Position numbers and translations under genes: made by a program. The notes beneath the pieces are model-generated. The model was not told the origin of the DNA, made no database searches, and saw only the letters and a program-made list of their open reading frames with translations. From Prolixibacteraceae bacterium (GTDB taxonomy: Bacteria; Bacteroidota; Bacteroidia; Bacteroidales; Prolixibacteraceae), in assembly GCA_021740385.1 (NCBI GenBank), contig JAIOZY010000006.1, forward strand, positions 1-64,000: a stretch of 64,000 nt of DNA. Reading direction: 5' to 3'. Every line of letters begins with the position of its first letter. Within the stretch, counting starts at the first letter, position 1. Shown in pieces: positions 51,057 through 60,895 of the stretch.

Positions 51057-53015
51057 ATGAAAAAGCTTTTAATTGTCTTGTTGGTTTATTCCTTTTGTAA
51101 ATTAAACCTCATTGCACAAATACCCGAAGGGGGCAAAAAAATAAGTCCCGATCTCTTTGGCCTCTTTTTCGAAGATATTAATTATGCTGCCGATGGTGGA
51201 CTGTATGCCGAGATGGTGCAAAACCGATCGTTTGAATACGCCCCAACCGAACAACCCGGCTGGAACCCATTTTCTTTTTGGCAATACGTTTCGCCCGGCT
51301 ATTCAATAGGCCATGTTAACGTGTCGACCAATATGCCAATTCACCCCAATAACCCTACCTGTGTGGTGTTGGATGTTGAGGTAGTTGGCGATTATGAACA
51401 GGTTAAAGGGGTTGCCGGGGTTGGCTTGCAAAATTCCGGTTTCGACGGAATGGTTGTCAGGGCAGGTGAGGGGTATAACTTTTCGATGTTTGGAAAGGTA
51501 CTTTCATCAAAACCAATCGATTTTTTGATTCGTATTCAGGATCCCGGTGGTAAGGTTTTAGCTGATGCTTCGCTTATTATTTCGGACAATGAGTGGAAAA
51601 AGTATGAAGCCAACTTAACGGCCACAGCCGATTGCGATTCAGCCTCATTGATGGTTCTGGCTAAAAATAAAGGTGAGCTTGCCCTCGATATGATTTCGCT
51701 CTTTCCTGAGAATACATTTAAAAACTGTTCGAACGGTCTGCGTGCTGATCTGGCTCAATTGCTGGCCGATATGCAGCCCCGTTTTGTCCGCTTTCCCGGC
51801 GGGTGCCTCGTTCACGGTGATGGAACAGGAAATATGTACCGTTGGAAAAACACCATTGGACCGGTTGAACAGCGGAAAGGGCAGCGCAACATCTGGGGGT
51901 ATCATCAGTCGGCCGGACTTGGTTTTTACGAGTACTTTCAGTTTTGTGAAGACATTGGGGCAAAACCGGTGCCTGTTTTGCCGGCGGCAGTAAGTTGCCA
52001 GAATTCGGGTGGAACATGGCGCATTGGCGGAACCGGCCAGAAAGCCCTGCCAATAGATGAAATGCCGGAATATATTCAGGAAGTAATCGATCTGATTGAA
52101 TGGGCCAATGGCCCCGTCGATTCGGAATGGGGTGCCAAACGAGCGGCTGCGGGGCATCCCGAACCGTTTAACCTCGAATACCTTGGCGTAGGCAACGAAG
52201 ATAAAATGACCCCGGAGTTTATCGAGCGCTTTACGATTATATACAAAGCTGTAAAAGAAAAATATCCCGATATTAAGCTCATAGGCACATCGGGCCCTTT
52301 TCCCGATGGCGAGGATTTTGAAAAAGGTTGGGATTTGTGCAACCATTTGAATGTTGATGTGGTTGATGAGCACTACTACAAAGGGCCTGAATGGTTCTTG
52401 AGCAACATGTACCGTTACGACAAATACGAACGTAACGGGCCAAAAGTTTATTTAGGCGAATATGCTTCATGGGGAAACAAGGTATACAACGCCATTGTTG
52501 AAGCTGCATATATGACCGGTTTTGAGCGAAACGGCGATATTGTAAAAATGGCATCTTATGCACCCCTGCTTGCAAAAAAGGGGTTTACACAGTGGAATAC
52601 CGACATGATTTTCTTTGATAATGTGAACATTGTGCCTACACCAAATTATTATGTGCAAAAAATGTTTATGACCAATACGGGCGATTATTATTTCGATGGG
52701 GTCATTGAAAAGGATGAAAGCGATTCAACACTGGCCGCTTCGTGTGTAATGGACAGTAAAACAGGCGATGTAATTTTAAAAATGGTAAATGCTTCTGATG
52801 AAATAAAAAACATGACGATTGATCTTTCACGCTTCAGTTTAACGTTAAGTGATGCCGAAATTACATTGCTTGCTGAAGATGCTGATGATGAAAATACGTT
52901 TGATTATGTTGATAATGTGGTTCCTGTGAAAATAGGTTTTCAGGCAGATGAAATATTTATTTATCCTGCCGGCCCCATGTCTTTAACTGTAATTAGGATA
53001 AAAAATAACAGATAA
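51057..53015 (+). CDS. GH51 alpha-L-arabinofuranosidase
   Basis: A 652-residue exported enzyme: signal peptide (about 1-20), a CBM4/9-like beta-sandwich inserted at about 60-210, then the GH51 barrel with LFFEDINYAADGGLYAEM at the start, acid/base E381 in GVGNEDKM and nucleophile E468 in YLGEYASWG, and a C-terminal beta-domain. It removes alpha-L-arabinofuranose from arabinoxylan, arabinan or their oligosaccharides. The ATG at 51057 gives a good signal peptide and is preferred to an upstream TTG. It is first in the glycosidase run after the HTCS. Confidence 0.93.
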   Translation: MKKLLIVLLVYSFCKLNLIAQIPEGGKKISPDLFGLFFEDINYAADGGLYAEMVQNRSFEYAPTEQPGWNPFSFWQYVSPGYSIGHVNVSTNMPIHPNNPTCVVLDVEVVGDYEQVKGVAGVGLQNSGFDGMVVRAGEGYNFSMFGKVLSSKPIDFLIRIQDPGGKVLADASLIISDNEWKKYEANLTATADCDSASLMVLAKNKGELALDMISLFPENTFKNCSNGLRADLAQLLADMQPRFVRFPGGCLVHGDGTGNMYRWKNTIGPVEQRKGQRNIWGYHQSAGLGFYEYFQFCEDIGAKPVPVLPAAVSCQNSGGTWRIGGTGQKALPIDEMPEYIQEVIDLIEWANGPVDSEWGAKRAAAGHPEPFNLEYLGVGNEDKMTPEFIERFTIIYKAVKEKYPDIKLIGTSGPFPDGEDFEKGWDLCNHLNVDVVDEHYYKGPEWFLSNMYRYDKYERNGPKVYLGEYASWGNKVYNAIVEAAYMTGFERNGDIVKMASYAPLLAKKGFTQWNTDMIFFDNVNIVPTPNYYVQKMFMTNTGDYYFDGVIEKDESDSTLAASCVMDSKTGDVILKMVNASDEIKNMTIDLSRFSLTLSDAEITLLAEDADDENTFDYVDNVVPVKIGFQADEIFIYPAGPMSLTVIRIKNNR

Positions 53016-53035
53016 TTGGCTTTACGGTGTAGGCT

Positions 53036-53092
53036 AAAGGGGTTCGTGCAGGTGGGCGTACCTTTTAAAAGCCCGGTCATAACAACCCCTTT
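53036..53092 (+). other. Nested stem-loop between GH51 and GH43 genes
   Basis: AAAGGGGTT (53036-53044) pairs with AACCCCTTT (53084-53092), and inside it GGGC (53053-53056) pairs with GCCC (53071-53074). It sits a few bases after the GH51 stop. It could be a 3' structure that shapes mRNA stability or partial termination between the two genes. Confidence 0.4.
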
Positions 53093-53193
53093 GTTAAAAT
53101 AACGTGCCGGTTTGATAACCGTTAGGGAAGATGAATTCCCCTGTTTTGCCAAAAGTTTGAGGATTAATTAAATAACTTATTAATATTTTTAAG

Positions 53194-54768
53194 ATGAAGT
53201 CCAATATTGTTTTTTTAATTGCTTTAACAGTCATTTTTGGGGCATGCAATGCCCGGGTAAGCGATGAACCGGCAAGCAACCCGGTAATTTATGCCGATGT
53301 GCCCGATATGTCGATGATTCGTGTCGGGGATACCTATTACATGAGCAGCACAACCATGCACATGTGCCCTGGGGTGCCCATCATGAAATCGACCGATTTG
53401 GTTAACTGGGAAATCGTGAGTTATGCTTACGATAAATTGGGCGATGTTGATGCCATGAACCTCGAAAACGGGAAGCGAGCCTATGGCCGCGGATCGTGGG
53501 CCAGTTGTTTGCGTTTTCACAACGGCAGGTATTACGTATCAACGTTTTCAAGTACAACCGGCAAAACTTATATTTTTTCAACCGATGATATTGAGAATGG
53601 TTCCTGGAAACGCCATTCGTTTGAACCATCTTTACACGATAACACCATCTTTTTTGATAATGGTACCGTTTATATGATTTGGGGAGCCGGCAGGCTTTTT
53701 ATCGCCGAACTCAAGAAAGATTTTTCGGGCATAAAGGAGGGAACCCAGAAAGTTTTGATTGAAAATGCCAGTGCCCCTGCGGGTGACAACATCATGCTTG
53801 GAGCCGAAGGTAGCCAGCTTTTTAAAGTGAACGGGAAATATTACCTGTTTTTAATTACCTGGCCCCGCGGCGGCATGCGCACCGTTGTAATTCACCGTGC
53901 CGATAATATAAATGGTCCGTGGGAAGGGCGCGTAGCCCTTCAGGATAAAGGTGTTGCCCAGGGCGGGCTTATCGATACGCCTGATGGCCGTTGGTTTTCA
54001 TACCTTTTCCGCGACTACGGGGCCGTTGGTCGCATACCATATTTGGTTCCAGTGAAATGGGAAAACGATTGGCCGGTTTTAGGGGTTGACGGTATGGTCC
54101 CCGATACGCTCGATTTGCCTGCAAGCAAGGGCTTAATTCCCGGAATTGTGGCTTCCGACGATTTTAAGCGCGATCAAAATGAAGCAGCTCTGCCGCTGGT
54201 TTGGCAGTGGAACCATAATCCCGATAACAGCTTATGGTCGGTGAGTGAGCGAAAAGGATTCCTGCGCTTAAAAAACGGCCGTGTTGTTAATGAGTTGCAG
54301 CAGGCACGCAATACGTTAACACAGCGCACAATCGGTCCCGTGTGCTCGGGTTCAGCACTTGCCGATGTGGCCAATTTAAACGATGGCGACTTTGCCGGAC
54401 TGTGCGCATTTCAGCGTAAATACGGTCAGGTTGGTGTGAAAAACGAGGGCGGACAAAAGTACATTTTCATGATCAGCAATCAGAGCGATACACCCCAGGA
54501 AATAGAAACCGTACCGCTTGGACAAAACGAGGTGTATTTGAAAATTGAATGCGATTACCGCAACAGGGCCGATATTGCCCGCTTTTATTACAGCCTCGAC
54601 GGCAAAAACTGGAAACAAATTGGTAACGAATTGCATATGCAGTACACCCTGATGGAACACTTCATGGGCTACCGGTTTGGTTTATTTAATTATGCCACAA
54701 AATCACCGGGCGGATACATCGATTTTGATTATTTCAAAATTGCCGGCAATACTGCTGTTGTTGATTGA
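53194..54768 (+). CDS. GH43 family glycosidase, lipoprotein
   Basis: A 524-residue enzyme with a lipoprotein signal (FGAC, Cys about 18). The five-bladed GH43 propeller spans about 25-310: YADVPDMSMIRVGDTYYMSS holds the general base Asp, LHDNTIFFDNGTVYMIWGAG the second Asp, and GAEGSQLFKVNGKYYLF the acid Glu. A C-terminal beta-sandwich (about 330-520) is of the GH43_C2/DUF1349 type. Features fit subfamily 12-like arabinofuranosidase/xylosidase enzymes. It would act on the envelope on arabinoxylan oligosaccharides. Confidence 0.9.
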   Translation: MKSNIVFLIALTVIFGACNARVSDEPASNPVIYADVPDMSMIRVGDTYYMSSTTMHMCPGVPIMKSTDLVNWEIVSYAYDKLGDVDAMNLENGKRAYGRGSWASCLRFHNGRYYVSTFSSTTGKTYIFSTDDIENGSWKRHSFEPSLHDNTIFFDNGTVYMIWGAGRLFIAELKKDFSGIKEGTQKVLIENASAPAGDNIMLGAEGSQLFKVNGKYYLFLITWPRGGMRTVVIHRADNINGPWEGRVALQDKGVAQGGLIDTPDGRWFSYLFRDYGAVGRIPYLVPVKWENDWPVLGVDGMVPDTLDLPASKGLIPGIVASDDFKRDQNEAALPLVWQWNHNPDNSLWSVSERKGFLRLKNGRVVNELQQARNTLTQRTIGPVCSGSALADVANLNDGDFAGLCAFQRKYGQVGVKNEGGQKYIFMISNQSDTPQEIETVPLGQNEVYLKIECDYRNRADIARFYYSLDGKNWKQIGNELHMQYTLMEHFMGYRFGLFNYATKSPGGYIDFDYFKIAGNTAVVD

Positions 54769-54978
54769 TGGTTTTTGGAATTTATTGCTGAAATGGAAAC
54801 AACTGCCTGTTGATTGTATCCCAGCTCATTTTTTTGTTTTGAAAGGTTATAAGCAAAAATTTTAAAAAATCAAGCTAATGATGCTTTAATATCTAAATTT
54901 TGAAAAAAAATATTCAAATTTCAAGGTTGGAGCTGTTTCGTTAATATAATTTTGGGAAAATGAGTTTTTTGCCTCTTT

Positions 54979-55000
54979 GTTATCGTACTTATTCGATAAC
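54979..55000 (+). promoter_or_regulatory. Inverted repeat upstream of GH97, candidate operator
   Basis: GTTATCG (54979-54985) and CGATAAC (54994-55000) are a perfect inverted repeat with an eight-base spacer, followed by GATAACG at 55011-55017. It lies 43 bases before the GH97 start, a place where a regulator could bind; no binding protein is identified. Confidence 0.4.
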
Positions 55001-55042
55001 GAACCGGGTGGATAACGCTTAATAATTATACCAAAAGAAGGA

Positions 55043-56968
55043 ATGGAACGTAAAATTGTAATAACCATTATCATTAGTATCTCCTTTTTTCTTATGGCAC
55101 ATGCACAGGTTGTTACTGTTTCATCGCCAAATAAAAAAATTGATGTTGAACTTTATAAAAATCAGGATACTACACAGCAAAGTTGGTTTTTGTGCGTAAA
55201 ATATTTAACCAACGGGCAGCATTACGCGGTAATTCCACAAATAGGGCTTGGGCTTATCTGCGAGGGACAGGATTTTTCGCATGACCTCGAATTCATTAAA
55301 TCGGGAAAGCTCAAAAAGATTCAGGATAATTACAGCGCATTGCTCGGGAAAAAGTCACGTTGCACAAATGAAGCAAGCGAGGTTGTTGTTTCGTTTGAAA
55401 ACCCCTCAAAATTACGGATGAATGTTGTTTTGAGGGCGTATAACGACGGGGTGGCCTTCAGGTATGGCTTACCGCAAAAAAACGGGCGCCATGTTGTTAC
55501 CGATGAACTGACCTCTTACCGTATACCTGATAGTACAACCCGGTGGCTCGAAAAGTTCGATTTGTCGAATGAAAAATTGTACGCTAAAATGGAAGATGCT
55601 GCAATTCAGCAGGATTGGTGTTACCCGGCTCTTTTTAATGATCGAAACAGCAAATGCTGGTACCATATTCATGAAGCCGGATTAAGTCGCAGTTATTGTG
55701 CAACAAAACTGAGCAACCGCGATGAAAAAAACTCCTACAACGTTACGCTTCCTTATCCACACGAAGGAGAGGGCGAGGCATTGCCAACCATTGATTTGCC
55801 CTGGGAATCGCCCTGGAGGGTCGTAGTTATGGGCAGCCTTGCCGATATTGTTGAGTCAACGTTGGTAGATGATGTTTCGGATCCAAATATACTGGCCGAT
55901 ACCGGGTGGATAAAGCCGGGGCTGGCATCGTGGAATTATTGGTCAGATAACCACGGTACTCGCGACTTTCAAACGGTTTGTGCTTTTACCGACTTGGCTG
56001 CTGCCATGAATTGGCCCTATACTTTGTTCGACTGGGAATGGGATGCCATGACCAATGGCGGTGATGTGGAAGATGCAGCCAAGTATGCCTTGTCGAAAGG
56101 GGTGAAACCGCTGATTTGGTACAATTCGGGCATGTTTAAATGGATTACGGCAACTCCTGTCGACCGTATGAAAACGCACGAAAACAGGATGGAAGAGTTT
56201 GCCTGGCTAAAGCAAAATGGTTTTGCCGGAATTAAAGTCGATTTTTTCCTGAGCGAAAAACAATACATGATCAACTATTATCTCGATATACTCGAAGATG
56301 CGGCCAAATATGAATTGATGGTTTATTTTCATGGTTGCCTGGTGCCGCGCGGTTGGCAACGGACTTATCCGCTTTTAATGACATACGAAGGGGTGCGTGG
56401 GGCTGAATGGTACAACAATACTTCTGAACTGACAACTACAGCCCCCGAACATAACACAACCCTGCCTTTTACCCGTAACGTGGTTGGTTCAATGGATTAT
56501 ACCCCCGTTACTTTTACCAATTCGCAGCATCCGCACATCACATCCTATGGCCACGAACTGGCATTGAGCGTTGTTTTCGAGTCGGGAATTCAGCACATGG
56601 CCGACAGGCCCGGGGGATATTATAATTTACCCGATGCGGCAAAATGGTTCCTGAAAAAAGTTCCGGCTGCATGGGACGATACAAAACTGCTTGACGGTTT
56701 CCCGGGAAAACTGGCCATTATGGCCCGGCGAAAAGGTAACGATTGGTTTCTGGGAGGTATACATGCAGGCCGAAAAGATAAAATTCAAAAAATTAAATTC
56801 GATTTTCTGCCGGATGCTGAATCGTATAAGTTAACTTTAATTACCGATGGAGCACATGACAAAGCATTTGAAATAAAATACATGGTTGTTGACAAAGCTA
56901 CTGCCATTGATGTTAAAATGTTGCGGCGTGGGGGCTTTGTGGCTTACCTTACTAAACTGTCATTTTAA
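55043..56968 (+). CDS. GH97 glycoside hydrolase, retaining type
   Basis: A 641-residue periplasmic enzyme with a signal peptide (about 1-21). N-terminal super-sandwich domain to about 270 (VSSPNKKIDVELYKN, AYNDGVAFRYGL), then a (beta/alpha)8 barrel with LASWNYWSDNHGTRDFQ, LFDWEWD, and GIKVDFFLSE whose D400 sits where retaining GH97 enzymes have their nucleophile; the inverting alpha-glucosidases of the SusB type have a different arrangement. The retaining branch contains alpha-galactosidases and related enzymes. In this neighbourhood removal of galactosyl side groups is the likely role. It precedes GH3 by 85 bases. Confidence 0.9.
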   Translation: MERKIVITIIISISFFLMAHAQVVTVSSPNKKIDVELYKNQDTTQQSWFLCVKYLTNGQHYAVIPQIGLGLICEGQDFSHDLEFIKSGKLKKIQDNYSALLGKKSRCTNEASEVVVSFENPSKLRMNVVLRAYNDGVAFRYGLPQKNGRHVVTDELTSYRIPDSTTRWLEKFDLSNEKLYAKMEDAAIQQDWCYPALFNDRNSKCWYHIHEAGLSRSYCATKLSNRDEKNSYNVTLPYPHEGEGEALPTIDLPWESPWRVVVMGSLADIVESTLVDDVSDPNILADTGWIKPGLASWNYWSDNHGTRDFQTVCAFTDLAAAMNWPYTLFDWEWDAMTNGGDVEDAAKYALSKGVKPLIWYNSGMFKWITATPVDRMKTHENRMEEFAWLKQNGFAGIKVDFFLSEKQYMINYYLDILEDAAKYELMVYFHGCLVPRGWQRTYPLLMTYEGVRGAEWYNNTSELTTTAPEHNTTLPFTRNVVGSMDYTPVTFTNSQHPHITSYGHELALSVVFESGIQHMADRPGGYYNLPDAAKWFLKKVPAAWDDTKLLDGFPGKLAIMARRKGNDWFLGGIHAGRKDKIQKIKFDFLPDAESYKLTLITDGAHDKAFEIKYMVVDKATAIDVKMLRRGGFVAYLTKLSF

Positions 56969-57005
56969 TTTTTGTCTAAGACAAAAAGAAAATATAAAAG
57001 AATCG

Positions 57006-57025
57006 ATCCCGATATACATCGGGAT
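57006..57025. repeat. Palindrome ATCCCGATATACATCGGGAT
   Basis: A 20-base near-perfect palindrome in the short gap between the GH97 and GH3 genes. Related CCCGAT...ATCGGG palindromes occur in the tmRNA gene (17430-17450) and next to it (17742-17767), so it belongs to a dispersed small palindromic family. Confidence 0.7.
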
Positions 57026-57053
57026 TACCTTTGAAAATTATAATTATAAACGA

Positions 57054-59672
57054 ATGAAAAATAATCTGTTGTTACATGTGGTGAAAAGTTTCTGGCTGAT
57101 ATTTTTCGCCCTGTTGCCATCGCTGTTATGTGCACAGCAATACCCGTTTCAAAATCCGGAACTGACTTTTGAAGAGCGGGCAGAAGACCTGATTACGAGG
57201 TTAACCCTTGAAGAAAAGGCTGCACTGATGTGCGACCAAAGCGAAGCCATACCGCGACTGGGTATCCGGAAATTCAACTGGTGGAGCGAAGCCTTGCACG
57301 GTTATGCCAACAACGATAGTGTAACCGTATTTCCCGAGCCCATTGGTATGGCAGCATCGTTCAACGATGAACTGTTATACGAAATATTCGATGTCGTATC
57401 GGACGAAGGGCGTGCCAAATACCACCAGTGGTTGCGCCGGGGAAACGAAAACAAACGCTTCCTCAGCCTTTCGGTGTGGACACCCAACGTGAACATTTTT
57501 CGCGACCCGCGGTGGGGACGTGGACAGGAAACCTATGGCGAAGACCCTTACCTGACTTCACGCATGGGCGTGCAGGTTGTGAAAGGCCTGCAAGGCCCCG
57601 AAGATGCAAAATACCGCAAGCTGCTGGCCTGTGCCAAGCATTTTGCTGTTCATTCGGGCCCTGAATGGAGCCGCCACGAGTTAAACCTGAACAATGTAAA
57701 TCCGCGCGATTTTCACGAAACATACCTCCCGGCTTTTAAAGCACTTGTGCAGCAAGCCAATGTGCGCCAGGTAATGTGCGCCTACCAACGCCTCGACGAT
57801 GAGCCTTGTTGCGGCAGCACCCGTCTGTTGCAACGAATTTTGCGCGATGAGTGGGGTTTTAAGCACATCGTTGTGTCCGATTGCGGAGCCATTACCGACT
57901 TTTTTACCTCACACAAAGTATCGTCGACCCCGGTGCATGCAGCAGCAAAAGGGGTACTGGCCGGTACCGATGTGGAGTGTGTGTGGGAAAACTATCCCTA
58001 CAAAACATTGCCCGATGCCGTTGAGCGTGGCCTGATGAGGGAGGATGACATTGACAAAAGCCTGAAACGTGTACTCATTGGCCGTTTCGAACTGGGCGAT
58101 TTCGATAATGATGCCCTGGTGCCCTGGGCTCAAATACCGGCATCGGTTATTAACTGCGATAAGCACAAGCAGTTGGCTTACAAAATGGCACAACAAAGCA
58201 TGACTCTCCTCCAGAATAAAAACAACATTCTTCCCTTATCGAAATCATCGAAAAAAATTGCCGTAATTGGACCCAATGCCAACGATGAAGTAATGTTGTG
58301 GGGCAACTACAACGGAACGCCCATAGAAACCATATCCATTCTCGAAGGTATTAAAACCAAAATTTCGGCAAAGAAGATATTTTACGATAAAGGTTGTGAT
58401 TTGGTTGAAGATAAGGTAACCGTGAGTTATTTTGACCAATTGACGTATAACGGAAAGAAAGGCTTTAGGGTCATGTATTGGAATAACCCTGATCGGGAAG
58501 GGGAGGCAGTTGCCACACAACAAATTACCAGCTCAATAAAGAAAACAACGGCCGGGCAGCACGAGTTTGCTTCAGGCGTGAAATTAGAAGGTTTTTCGGC
58601 TTTGTTCGAAGCTGAATTTACACCAAAAGTATCGGAAGAGCTGGTGTTTAAAGGCGGAGCTACCGGTTATTTTGAACTGATCGTGAACGGAGAAACCCTA
58701 AGCCGCTATGAAAACTGGCGCACTTTGCCGGCGCGCATTCCCATTAAAGTGGAGGCCGGTAAAACGTACAAAATTGAAATACGTTACGCCCAGCTTAACA
58801 ACTGGCAGGCCAATATTGAACTCGATTTTGGAAAAGAGGTGGATGTTGATTATACCGAGCTGATTAATAAACTAAAAGGTATTGAAACCGTTGTTTTTGT
58901 GGGCGGCCTGTCGGGTAATCTCGAAGGTGAGGAAATGCCCGTATCGTTCCCCGGCTTCAAAGGGGGCGACCGAACCAATATTGAACTGCCCGCTGTGCAG
59001 CGCAACTGTTTGAAAGAGCTGAAGAAAGCGGGCAAAAAAGTGATTTTTGTAAATTGCTCGGGTTCGGCCATTGCCCTGCAGCCTGAAACTGAAAGCTGCG
59101 AGGCAATACTCCAGGCATGGTACGCCGGAGAAAGGGGCGGCCTGGCTGTGGCCGATGTGCTTTTTGGCGATTTTAACCCCGCAGGTAAATTGCCGCTTAC
59201 TTTCTACAAAAACTCCGATAATCTGGGCGATTTTGAAGATTATTCAATGCAGGGACGTACCTATCGCTTCACAACCGATTACCTGTTTCCCTTTGGCTTT
59301 GGTTTGAGTTATACCACTTTTGAAATTGGCAGTGCAACGCTCAGCAAAACCAGCATAAAACCCAATGAAACCGTGCAGTTATCCATTCCGGTAAAAAATA
59401 CAGGTAAACGGGCCGGTACCGAAATTGTGCAGGTGTACATCCGTAAGTTGAATGACGTTGAAGGGCCGCTTAAAACGTTGCGCGGTTTTCAGCGCGTGGA
59501 ACTGGCTGCCGGTGAATCGAAACAGGCACTCGTTGAGCTTACACCGGCTTCGTTTGAATTTTATAACTGGAGTAAGCGAAAAATTACGGTTGCACCTGGA
59601 GAATACCAGGTGTTGTATGGCAACAGCTCCGATGCAAAAGATTTAAAGATTACAACAATTTCGATTAACTAA
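57054..59672 (+). CDS. GH3 beta-xylosidase/beta-glucosidase with PA14 insert
   Basis: An 872-residue exported enzyme: signal peptide (about 1-24), GH3 barrel with WWSEALHGYAN, DPRWGRGQETYGEDPYLTS and nucleophile D276 in IVVSDCGAITDF, a (beta/alpha)6 sandwich, an inserted PA14 domain (about 470-600; LVFKGGATGYFELIVNG), and a fibronectin-like C-terminus (VKNTGKRAGTEIVQVYI). This layout is typical of Bacteroidota GH3 xylan 1,4-beta-xylosidases and glucosidases acting on oligosaccharides. The ATG at 57054 with its signal peptide is preferred; the reading frame extends upstream into the GH97 gene but without a plausible start. Confidence 0.92.
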   Translation: MKNNLLLHVVKSFWLIFFALLPSLLCAQQYPFQNPELTFEERAEDLITRLTLEEKAALMCDQSEAIPRLGIRKFNWWSEALHGYANNDSVTVFPEPIGMAASFNDELLYEIFDVVSDEGRAKYHQWLRRGNENKRFLSLSVWTPNVNIFRDPRWGRGQETYGEDPYLTSRMGVQVVKGLQGPEDAKYRKLLACAKHFAVHSGPEWSRHELNLNNVNPRDFHETYLPAFKALVQQANVRQVMCAYQRLDDEPCCGSTRLLQRILRDEWGFKHIVVSDCGAITDFFTSHKVSSTPVHAAAKGVLAGTDVECVWENYPYKTLPDAVERGLMREDDIDKSLKRVLIGRFELGDFDNDALVPWAQIPASVINCDKHKQLAYKMAQQSMTLLQNKNNILPLSKSSKKIAVIGPNANDEVMLWGNYNGTPIETISILEGIKTKISAKKIFYDKGCDLVEDKVTVSYFDQLTYNGKKGFRVMYWNNPDREGEAVATQQITSSIKKTTAGQHEFASGVKLEGFSALFEAEFTPKVSEELVFKGGATGYFELIVNGETLSRYENWRTLPARIPIKVEAGKTYKIEIRYAQLNNWQANIELDFGKEVDVDYTELINKLKGIETVVFVGGLSGNLEGEEMPVSFPGFKGGDRTNIELPAVQRNCLKELKKAGKKVIFVNCSGSAIALQPETESCEAILQAWYAGERGGLAVADVLFGDFNPAGKLPLTFYKNSDNLGDFEDYSMQGRTYRFTTDYLFPFGFGLSYTTFEIGSATLSKTSIKPNETVQLSIPVKNTGKRAGTEIVQVYIRKLNDVEGPLKTLRGFQRVELAAGESKQALVELTPASFEFYNWSKRKITVAPGEYQVLYGNSSDAKDLKITTISIN

Positions 59673-59677
59673 CATAG

Positions 59678-60856
<1,179 letters not shown>

Positions 60857-60895
60857 GCAGAAAAAACAAGAAAAATAACCGAATAACAATGAATA

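Noticed and set aside
51645-52373. 242-codon minus-strand frame within GH51
   Set aside because: It is antisense to the catalytic barrel of a clear GH51 enzyme.
56886-57053. Upstream extension of the GH3 reading frame
   Set aside because: It overlaps the end of the GH97 gene in another frame and would destroy the clear signal peptide starting at 57054.
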